Origin: Streptomyces roseolilacinus
GTDB taxonomy: Bacteria > Actinomycetota > Actinomycetes > Streptomycetales > Streptomycetaceae
NCBI RefSeq assembly: GCF_014649335.1
Contig: NZ_BMSV01000007.1
Coordinates: 168,677 to 232,676 of the forward strand
Reading direction: 5' to 3'
Length of the DNA: 64,000 bases
How positions within the stretch are numbered: position 1 is the first letter of the stretch; each line of letters starts with the position of its first letter. A program made the position numbers and the translations under genes. This document shows, piece after piece, positions 58,217 through 64,000 of the stretch. The notes beneath the pieces were generated by a model. That model was not told the origin of the DNA and searched no databases. It worked only from the letters and a program-made list of their open reading frames with translations.

Positions 58217-59005
58217 GTGCTGCTGCCGGTCGACCTCGCCTTCGGTGCCGTCCTCGCCGTCCTGCTCGCCGCCGCGGCGGCCGTCGTCGCCGCCGCCCGG
58301 CTGCGCCCGGCCCGCGAGACCGTCGTCGCGGGGGTGCGCGCGGCGGTGCAGCTCGCGGCCGTCTCGCTGGTGATCGGCTGGGTGGTGCGCGCCGTCCCGC
58401 TGCTGCTGCTCTTCCTGCTGATGATGTACGGCGTCGCCGTGCGGACCGCCGGGCGGCGCCTCACGCACAACCGCACCTGGTGGTGGGCCGCCGCCCCGGT
58501 GGGCGCCGGGGTCGCCCCGGTCGTCGCGGCACTGCTGCTCACCGGGCTCGTACCGGTCGAGGGCATCGCGCTGATCCCCGTGACGGGCATCCTCATCGGC
58601 GGGGCGCTCACCGCCACCGTCCTCGGCGGGCGGCGCGCCCTGGACGAGCTCGCCACCCGTCACGGCGAGGTCGAGGCGGGCCTCGCGCTGGGGCTGCTGC
58701 CGCGGGAGGCCAGGCTGGAGGTGGCGCGGCAGGCGGCGGCGGACGCGCTGCTGCCGGGGCTCGACCAGACCAGGACCGTGGGCCTCGTCACCCTGCCGGG
58801 CGCGTTCGTCGGGATGCTGCTGGGCGGGGCGTCGCCGCTGCTCGCGGGGGCCGTGCAGCTGTTCGTGCTGGTCGCGCTGATGGCCGTGCAGGCGGTCGCG
58901 GTCGCGGTGGTGCTGGAGCTGGTCGCGCGGGGAGTGCTGCACCGGGAGGAGGGGTCCGGCCGGCGTCGCGTACCCTGGAGGGAGCAGAAGGGGAGTAGCT
59001 CCTAG
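58217..59005 (+). CDS. ABC transporter permease, FetB/UPF0014 family
   Basis: 262 residues from GTG 58217. Seven hydrophobic segments: AFGAVLAVLLAAAAAVVAAA, AVQLAAVSLVIGWVVRAVPL, LLFLLMMYGVAVRTA, the VAPVVAALLLTGLVPVEGIA region, LIPVTGILIGGALTATVLGG and two C-terminal ones. The cytosolic loop LGLLPREARLEVARQAAADA is the family coupling motif (RQAAxDAL, then LVTLPGAFVGMLLGG). FetB exports metal (iron) with a separate ATPase. No FetA gene is adjacent. The 3' end of the gene overlaps the manganese riboswitch of the next gene. Confidence 0.88.
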   Translation: MLLPVDLAFGAVLAVLLAAAAAVVAAARLRPARETVVAGVRAAVQLAAVSLVIGWVVRAVPLLLLFLLMMYGVAVRTAGRRLTHNRTWWWAAAPVGAGVAPVVAALLLTGLVPVEGIALIPVTGILIGGALTATVLGGRRALDELATRHGEVEAGLALGLLPREARLEVARQAAADALLPGLDQTRTVGLVTLPGAFVGMLLGGASPLLAGAVQLFVLVALMAVQAVAVAVVLELVARGVLHREEGSGRRRVPWREQKGSSS

Positions 59006-59097
59006 CCGGACCGTCGACATACTGCTGGGCCTCGTGCCCGGCCGGCGCCCGGAGGCGGACCTCGTCAGAGACCGCCAGCGAGACCTTCGGCATCAGC
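58986..59097 (+). promoter_or_regulatory. yybP-ykoY manganese riboswitch
   Basis: Characteristic blocks in order: GGGGAGTAGC at 58990-58999, CCGTCGACATAC at 59011-59022, and GCGAGACCTTCGGC at 59078-59091. The P1 helix can form between GAAGG (58987-58991) and CCTTC (59084-59088). These correspond to the conserved loops of the yybP-ykoY (Mn2+) family, which normally controls TMEM165/GDT1, MntP or P-type ATPase genes. Here it lies upstream of the TMEM165/GDT1 gene at 59202. Its first 20 bases lie inside the coding region of the preceding permease. Confidence 0.8.
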
Positions 59098-59120
59098 AGA
59101 ATCCATGTATCCATGGCTCT

Positions 59121-59172
59121 GCCGTGCCGAAGCGACCCCTGGAACGCGTGAGCGAAGGTCCCTCGGCACGGC
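59121..59172 (+). promoter_or_regulatory. stem-loop between riboswitch and TMEM165 start
   Basis: A perfect 10-bp stem, GCCGTGCCGA (59121-59130) with TCGGCACGGC (59163-59172), enclosing 32 nt. Its place between the Mn2+ aptamer and the ribosome binding site (GAGGAA at about 59189) suggests the expression platform, though no U-tract follows, so control may be translational or Rho-dependent. Confidence 0.5.
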
Positions 59173-59201
59173 GGTGGCCCGACCGATTGAGGAACCAGCC
59201 C

Positions 59202-59786
59202 GTGCTCAGCTTCACGATCATGGCGATCACCTTCGGTGTCGTCTTTCTCGCAGAACTCCCCGACAAGACCGCCCTCGCCGGCCTCATGCTGGGCACCCGC
59301 TACCGCGCGTCGTACGTCTTCGCGGGCGTCGCCGCCGCCTTCGCGATCCACGTCGCGCTCGCCGTCGCCGCGGGCAGCGTCCTCACGCTGCTGCCGCACC
59401 GGCTGGTACAGGCGTTCGTCGGCGTGCTGTTCCTCGCGGGCGCGGCGATGCTGCTGCTGAAGAAGGACGACGACGAGGACGAGGAGATGAAGGCCCCCGC
59501 CGACCAGTCGTTCTGGAAGGTCTCCGGGGCGGGCTTCATGCTGATCCTCGTCGCGGAGTTCGGCGACCTCACGCAGATCATGACCGCGAACCTCGCCGCC
59601 CGCTACGACGACCCGCTCTCCGTCGGCCTCGGCGCCGTCCTCGCCCTGTGGGCGGTCGCCGGACTGGGCATCGTCGGCGGGCGGACGCTGATGAAGTACG
59701 TGCCGCTGCGGCTGATCACGAAGGTGGCGGCGGCCCTGATGCTGGCCCTCGCCGGCTTCAGCCTGTACGAGGCGCTGGTCGGCTGA
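59202..59786 (+). CDS. TMEM165/GDT1 family manganese exporter
   Basis: 194 residues from GTG 59202, with GAGGAA at suitable distance. Six TM segments in two inverted repeats, each with the family motif: FLAELPDKTALAGLMLGT near the N-terminus and LVAEFGDLTQIMTANLAAR in the second half (E-x-G-D-(K/R)-T in the family; here ELPDKT and EFGDLT). An acidic loop (KKDDDEDEEMK) lies between. The family are cation/H+ antiporters for Mn2+ or Ca2+; the riboswitch upstream indicates Mn2+ export under manganese excess. Confidence 0.93.
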   Translation: MLSFTIMAITFGVVFLAELPDKTALAGLMLGTRYRASYVFAGVAAAFAIHVALAVAAGSVLTLLPHRLVQAFVGVLFLAGAAMLLLKKDDDEDEEMKAPADQSFWKVSGAGFMLILVAEFGDLTQIMTANLAARYDDPLSVGLGAVLALWAVAGLGIVGGRTLMKYVPLRLITKVAAALMLALAGFSLYEALVG

Positions 59787-59846
59787 CCGGCCGGCCGGGG
59801 CGCCGCGGGAAGGGGCGCCCCGGCCGCCGGGCGCGGAGCCCAGGGA

Positions 59847-59892
59847 GTGTCTTCAAAGTGGCGTCGCCCGGCAGACGGGACTTCGAAGACAC
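59847..59892. terminator. bidirectional terminator between TMEM165 and HAD genes
   Basis: The 13-bp arms GTGTCTTCAAAGT and ACTTCGAAGACAC match at 12 positions, with a second GC stem (GCGTCGCCCG/GCAGACGGG) in the loop. Placed between two converging genes. Confidence 0.7.
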
Positions 59893-59895
59893 GAC

Positions 59896-60570
59896 TCAGG
59901 GCGCGACGCGGAGGCGGACCGCGCCGTCGGCGCCCGCCTCCACCCGCAGGTGCGTCAGGTCCGGCACGTGCACGTCCGGCGCGAACGCCGCCGCCCGCGG
60001 GCCCACGCCCACGACGCGCATCCCGGCGGCCCGCCCGGCCGCGATGCCGGCCTCGGAGTCCTCGAACACCACGCAGTCCTCGGGCGCGAAGCCCAGCTCG
60101 ACCGCGCCCTTCAGGAAGCCCTCCGGGTCCGGCTTGCTGGCGCTCACGCACTCGGCGGTCACCCGCGTGTCCGGCATCCGCAGCCCCGCCGCACCCATCC
60201 GGGCCCGCGCCAGCGCCGCGTCGGCGGAGGTCACCAGGGCGTGCGGGAGCGCGGCGATCGCCGCGAGGAAGGCGGGCGCGCCGGGTACCGGGACGACGCC
60301 GTCGAGGTCGGCGGTCTCCTCGGCGAGCAGTTCGAGGTTCTCCGCGACGTTCCGCTCCATCGGGCGGTCCGGGAGGAGGAGGGCCATCGTGGCGTACCCC
60401 TGGCGGCCGTGCACCACCTTCAGGGCCTCCTGGGGGTCCAGCCCGTGCCGCAGCGCCCACCGCCGCCAGACGCGCTCCACCACCGCGTCGGAGTTCACGA
60501 GCGTGCCGTCCATGTCGAGCAGCAGGGCGCGGGCGGTGAGGACGTCGGGGGCGGAAGCGGTGGCCGTCAT
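59896..60570 (-). CDS. HAD family sugar phosphatase
   Basis: 224 residues from ATG 60570 (GGAGTGCCC upstream). HAD motifs: LLLDMDGTLVNSDAVVERVW, LVTSADAALARAR (motif II Ser), SKPDPEGFLKGAVELG (motif III Lys) and VVFEDSEAGIAAGRAAGM (motif IV). The helical cap after motif I and the sequence VHGRQGYAT identify the sugar-phosphatase subgroup (hexitol/2-deoxyglucose-6-phosphatase-like). Expression may be controlled through the dyad CTTTGTTT-N12-AAACAAAG upstream. Confidence 0.93.
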   Translation of the reverse strand: MTATASAPDVLTARALLLDMDGTLVNSDAVVERVWRRWALRHGLDPQEALKVVHGRQGYATMALLLPDRPMERNVAENLELLAEETADLDGVVPVPGAPAFLAAIAALPHALVTSADAALARARMGAAGLRMPDTRVTAECVSASKPDPEGFLKGAVELGFAPEDCVVFEDSEAGIAAGRAAGMRVVGVGPRAAAFAPDVHVPDLTHLRVEAGADGAVRLRVAP

Positions 60571-60639
60571 GGGCACTCCAGAGGCGCGAAGGTGTACGAA
60601 GTGGGCCCGCCCGCCGGTCAGGGAATACGGGCGGGACCA

Positions 60640-60667
60640 CTTTGTTTCTGCACGATACAAAACAAAG
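60640..60667. promoter_or_regulatory. dyad CTTTGTTT...AAACAAAG upstream of the HAD gene
   Basis: Perfect 8-bp arms (60640-60647 and 60660-60667) with 12 bp between, 70-100 bp upstream of the HAD start, in an otherwise extremely GC-rich region. It probably overlaps the promoter; the regulator is unknown. Confidence 0.5.
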
Positions 60668-60689
60668 GGCGTGCAGCGCCACCCGGCCC

Positions 60690-60735
60690 CCGCGAAGACA
60701 CCCGGACCGGGGCCGCGAAGACACCCGGACCGGGG
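60690..60735. repeat. 23-bp direct tandem repeat, two copies
   Basis: CCGCGAAGACACCCGGACCG plus GGG occurs twice in a row (60690-60712, 60713-60735), followed by degenerate GC-rich variants, in the intergenic space between the HAD and peptidoglycan-binding genes. Confidence 0.85.
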
Positions 60736-60820
60736 CCGCGGAGGCGGACGGACCGGACCCGCGGAGGCGCCCGGAGCAGGGCCCGCGGCGGGCCGTGCGG
60801 GACGGGACGGCGGGCGCGGC

Positions 60821-62047
60821 TCAGTCGTCGTCGCGGGACTCGGCCTCCAGCGTCTCCCTGGTGGCGGGGCCGTAGACGCCGGAGGGGTCGGCGGTGATCC
60901 CGCGGTACGCCTGGTACCGGGCGACGGCCCGCTCGACGTTCTTGTCGTAGCGGCCGTGCATCGCGCTGTCGTACAGGCCGACCGCGCGCAGCCGGTGCTG
61001 GAGCTCCAGCACCTCCTCGCCCTGGTCGCCGCGGCTCAGGGTGGAGCCGCCCTCCTGAGGCCGTCCGCTGTCCGGCGCGGACGGCTCCCGCTCGCCGGGC
61101 CGGGGCCGCACCGAGGCGGTCGCCCGCAGCTCCGGGAGCCTCGACGCGGTCGGGCCCGCGGACGGCGCGGCGCTCGTGGCCTCCGCGGAGGCCGGGGCGC
61201 TCGACGCGGACGGCGAGGGGGTCGTCGCCGAGGACGCGGAGGAGGTGGCGGCGGACGGCTCCGACGAGGCGGTCCGCGAGGGCGTCGCGCTCTCCTCCGG
61301 CGTCGGGCCCGCCGGGCCGGACGGCCACGGGGGCGCGCTCAGGTTCGGGTCGGGCGCCACCCGGTCGGCCGTATCGTCGGCGTCGAACAGGCCGCTCGCG
61401 AACGCGGCCGTGCCGACCACCGCCACGACCGCCGCCACCGCGGCGGCGACCGCCCCGGGGCGCCGCCCGCCCGACGACCGCCGCGCCTCCTCCCGCCGGC
61501 GCGAACGGCGCGGCTCCGGGGTGACGTCCACGCCGTCCCCACCCCCCACGCCGTCGTCGCCGTGCACACCACCGGTACCGCCGCCACCGCCCGCGCCGTG
61601 CGCATCGTCCGCGCCGGCGAAACCCGCCGCGTACCCCGGGTCCGGCGCCGCGCCCCCGGCCGGCGGGCCCGCCACCGGGTACAGCGGCGCCGTGGACTCC
61701 ACGTCCGGCTCCGCCCGCCAGGCCCCGTGGGCCGGCGCCGCCTCCGGCGGGAGCGGCACCCCCGCGCTCGCCCCGCCCCCCGCCGGGGCGCCCCAGGCCG
61801 GTGCGCGGGGGTCCCGCCCGGCCGGGGCCGCGCCGGTGCCGTACGGGTCGGGGGCGCCCGCGGCCGCGTCGCCCGCCGGCCAGGGGGAGGCGGGGTCGGA
61901 CGGCTGCGGGAGGTTCACGTACGGGCGTATCCGCAGGGGCTCGAACGCGGCCGGGCCCGGCCCGGTGCCCCCCGCCCCACCGCAGGCGCAGCCGGCGCCC
62001 TGCGGCGCCGCGGGCGTGCCGCACTCAGGACAGACCGTTCCGGCCAC
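60821..62047 (-). CDS. peptidoglycan-binding domain membrane protein with N-terminal zinc ribbon
   Basis: 408 residues. Residues 1-25 have two CxxC-like pairs (TVCPECGTP and AGCACGG), a zinc ribbon. A long Pro/Gly/Ala-rich cytosolic linker follows, then RRREEARRSSGGRRPGAVAA leads into one TM helix (AVAAVVAVVGTAAFASGLF, about residues 202-220). Outside, an Ser/Thr/Ala-rich stalk of about 110 residues ends in a PG_binding_1 domain (LSRGDQGEEVLELQHRLRAV, then YDKNVERAVARYQ and GVYGPATRETLEA). It probably connects the cytosol with the cell wall. Partner unknown. Confidence 0.88.
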   Translation of the reverse strand: MAGTVCPECGTPAAPQGAGCACGGAGGTGPGPAAFEPLRIRPYVNLPQPSDPASPWPAGDAAAGAPDPYGTGAAPAGRDPRAPAWGAPAGGGASAGVPLPPEAAPAHGAWRAEPDVESTAPLYPVAGPPAGGAAPDPGYAAGFAGADDAHGAGGGGGTGGVHGDDGVGGGDGVDVTPEPRRSRRREEARRSSGGRRPGAVAAAVAAVVAVVGTAAFASGLFDADDTADRVAPDPNLSAPPWPSGPAGPTPEESATPSRTASSEPSAATSSASSATTPSPSASSAPASAEATSAAPSAGPTASRLPELRATASVRPRPGEREPSAPDSGRPQEGGSTLSRGDQGEEVLELQHRLRAVGLYDSAMHGRYDKNVERAVARYQAYRGITADPSGVYGPATRETLEAESRDDD

Positions 62048-62211
62048 TGTGGGTCCCTCCCCTAGAGGTACTGCTGTCTGGATCCCGCCCCCGGGAACTG
62101 GCAGCGATTATGCAGCCCCGACGTGACCTTCCCAACATCCCCGGCCGCTCTCGGCAGGCCATAACGGGCCGGACCGCCCACGATGGATGGGAAACAGTGA
62201 GGGAGGCGCCC

Positions 62212-64000
62212 ATGACGCGGCCAGTCGGCACCCCGGCCACCAGCCCCGCCCCCGGGACGGGGTACGACCGGCGCGGGGTCCTGGTGCCCATCGGAGCGCT
62301 GCTGCTGGGCATGCTGCTCGCCGCGCTCGACCAGACCATCGTGTCCACCGCCCTGCCGACGATCGTCAGCGAGCTCGGCGGCATGGACCACCTGTCGTGG
62401 GTCGTCACCGCCTACATGCTCGCCTCCACCGCGGCCACGCCCCTGTGGGGCAAGCTCGGCGACCAGTACGGGCGCAAGAAGCTCTTCCAGGCGGCGATCG
62501 TCCTCTTCCTCCTCGGCTCCGTGCTGTGCGGCGTCGCGCAGGACATGCCGCAGCTCATCGCCTACCGCGCCGTGCAGGGCCTGGGCGGCGGCGGGCTCAT
62601 GGTGCTGTCCATGGCGATCGTCGGCGACCTCGTCCCGCCCCGGGACCGCGGCCGCTACCAGGGGGTCTTCGGCGCCGTCTTCGGCACGACCAGCGTCCTC
62701 GGGCCGCTCCTCGGCGGCGTCTTCACCGAGCACCTCACCTGGCGCTGGGTGTTCTACGTCAACGTGCCCGTCGGGATCGTCGCCCTCTTCGTCATCGCCG
62801 CCGCCCTGCACATCCCGGCCCGCCGCACCCCCCACACCATCGACTACCTCGGCACGTTCCTGATCGCCTCGGTCGCCACCTGCCTGGTGCTCGTCGCCTC
62901 CCTCGGCGGCACCACCTGGCCGTGGGCCTCCGCCCGGATCATCGGCCTCGCCGTCCTCGGCGCCGTGCTGCTGGTGGCGTTCGTGTACGTGGAGCGGCGC
63001 GCCGCCGAGCCCGTGCTGCCGCTGCGGCTGTTCCGGATCCGCACCTTCACGCTCGTCTCCGTCATCAGCTTCGTCATCGGCTTCGCGATGTTCGGCGCCA
63101 TGACCTACCTGCCGACGTTCCTCCAGGTCGTCCGGGGCGTCAGCCCCACCATGTCCGGCGTCCACATGCTGCCGATGGTCCTCGGCATGCTGCTCACCTC
63201 CACCGCGTCCGGGCAGGTCGTCAGCCGCACCGGCCGGTGGAAGGTCTTCCCCGTGGCCGGCACCGCGCTCACCACCGTGGGCCTGCTGCTCCTGCACCGG
63301 CTGGAGAGGGCCGGCCCCACGTGGGAGACGAGCCTGTACTTCTTCGTCTTCGGCGCCGGCCTCGGCCTCGTCATGCAGGTCCTGGTGCTGGTCGCGCAGA
63401 ACGCCGTCGGCTACGAGGACCTGGGCGTGGCCACCTCCGGCGCCACCTTCTTCCGCTCCATCGGCGCCTCCTTCGGCGTGGCCGTCTTCGGCACGATCTT
63501 CACCGGCCGCCTCACCGGGAAGCTGGGCGACGCCCTCGCCGGCCAGGACGTCCCGCCCGGCGTCGACGCGCACGCGGTCGCCGCCGACCCGCGCGCCATC
63601 GCCGCACTGCCGCCCGCCCTGCGCCCGGCCGCGCTCGACGCGTACGCCACCTCCATCACGGACGTCTTCCTGTACGCGTCGCCGATCGTCCTGCTGGCCT
63701 TCGCCATCGCCTGGCTGCTGCGCGAGGACCGGCTGCGCGGCTCGGTCACCGCGCCCGACCCGAGCGAGACCCTCGCCTCCAACCCCGTCGAGCGCTCCTC
63801 GTACGACGAGGTCGCCCGCGCCCTGTCCGTGCTCGGCTCCCGCGAGGGCCGCAAGGCCGTGTACGAGAAGATCACCGCCCGCGCGGGGATGGACCTGCTG
63901 CCCGCGTCCAGCTGGCTGCTGCTGCGCATCCGCCGCCACGGGACCGTGGAGCCGGGGCGGCTCGCCGAGGCCGCGTCCGTGCCGATCAGGGCCGTCACGG
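62212..64000 (+). CDS. MFS exporter, DHA2 family, with C-terminal MarR-like extension (3' end outside window)
   Basis: 596 codons are visible and the frame is still open at the right edge. The N-terminal 500 residues form a 14-TM DHA2 pump: AALDQTIVSTALPTIVSELG (motif D1), GKLGDQYGRKKLFQAAIVLF (motif A) and GPLLGGVFTEHLTWRWVFYV (motif C). After TM14 the chain continues with a cytosolic part (ERSSYDEVARALSVLGSREG, then LRIRRHGTVEPGRLAEAAS) that looks like a winged-helix/MarR segment, a fusion known in Streptomyces pumps. ATG 62212 follows GAGGGAGGCGCC. Substrate unknown. Confidence 0.93.
   Translation, partial: MTRPVGTPATSPAPGTGYDRRGVLVPIGALLLGMLLAALDQTIVSTALPTIVSELGGMDHLSWVVTAYMLASTAATPLWGKLGDQYGRKKLFQAAIVLFLLGSVLCGVAQDMPQLIAYRAVQGLGGGGLMVLSMAIVGDLVPPRDRGRYQGVFGAVFGTTSVLGPLLGGVFTEHLTWRWVFYVNVPVGIVALFVIAAALHIPARRTPHTIDYLGTFLIASVATCLVLVASLGGTTWPWASARIIGLAVLGAVLLVAFVYVERRAAEPVLPLRLFRIRTFTLVSVISFVIGFAMFGAMTYLPTFLQVVRGVSPTMSGVHMLPMVLGMLLTSTASGQVVSRTGRWKVFPVAGTALTTVGLLLLHRLERAGPTWETSLYFFVFGAGLGLVMQVLVLVAQNAVGYEDLGVATSGATFFRSIGASFGVAVFGTIFTGRLTGKLGDALAGQDVPPGVDAHAVAADPRAIAALPPALRPAALDAYATSITDVFLYASPIVLLAFAIAWLLREDRLRGSVTAPDPSETLASNPVERSSYDEVARALSVLGSREGRKAVYEKITARAGMDLLPASSWLLLRIRRHGTVEPGRLAEAASVPIRAVT

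Noticed and set aside
62062..63939. 625-codon open frame antisense to the MFS gene
   Set aside because: A GC-bias artefact on the strand opposite a clear 14-TM transporter; Gly/Asp/Glu/His low-complexity sequence without domains.

Overview
The window is chromosomal DNA of a Streptomyces or a close relative. The GC content is very high, with third-position GC bias in nearly every gene, GTG starts are common, and the gene families are typical of the genus (DUF1023 hydrolases, DUF4429, DUF3052, DUF397/XRE pairs, DUF2637 and FtsK-type transfer genes, bL37). No rRNA, CRISPR or phage structural genes are visible.

Layout. 1-10.7 kb: a truncated aldo/keto reductase; an acyltransferase/DUF1023 hydrolase operon; a NarL-type two-component system; a DUF4429-SHOCT protein; a second DUF1023 hydrolase; a TetR regulator divergent from a 14-TM MFS exporter; a secreted I36-type protein. 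10.6-25.2 kb: a potassium channel gene broken by an in-frame TGA; aceE; DUF3052; a peroxiredoxin; then a tellurite-type stress island (two TerD, a DUF475 TerC-like membrane protein, two more TerD-fold proteins) and a translationally coupled operon of CitE-like lyase, double phosphoribosyltransferase and HAD phosphatase, which fits the proposed Ter-associated nucleoside-like metabolite pathway. 25.2-28 kb: FmdB zinc ribbon, a coiled-coil membrane protein, a DUF4097 lipoprotein.

28.0-46.2 kb is the most unusual region. A tRNA-Val(TAC) is followed by an intact actinomycete integrative and conjugative element (AICE): integrase, excisionase, RepSA-like initiator, spread genes, FtsK-type TraSA, and a KorSA-like GntR regulator with a TCTCTAGAGA operator array. 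The 43-bp tRNA 3' end then recurs three more times (37678, 41172, 43246), and half of it a fourth time (46036). Each copy is followed by a hairpin or hairpin remnant and by an integrase C-terminal fragment that is generally more decayed the further it lies from the tRNA. I read this as a layered stack of elements that entered the same attB one after another, each pushing older ones outward. The relics carry a GntR gene frameshifted at a 7-bp tandem repeat, a gene with an internal stop, IS5 fragments, a secreted protein of unknown function, a winged-helix protein, a small CxxH protein and, in the outermost layer, an Rrf2/SDR pair with an elaborate operator.

46.3-64 kb: ordinary chromosome. It holds an HAD phosphatase, DUF4262, DUF2087, an amidase, the 24-residue ribosomal protein bL37, a flavoprotein, DUF2277, DedA, DoxX, PhoD, a DUF397/XRE pair, a secreted HNH nuclease, a FetB-type permease, a yybP-ykoY manganese riboswitch upstream of a TMEM165/GDT1 exporter, an HAD phosphatase, a peptidoglycan-binding membrane protein, and an MFS transporter running off the right edge. 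GC-rich 7-bp tandem repeats occur at three places: upstream of the histidine kinase, upstream of aceE, and inside the broken GntR gene.
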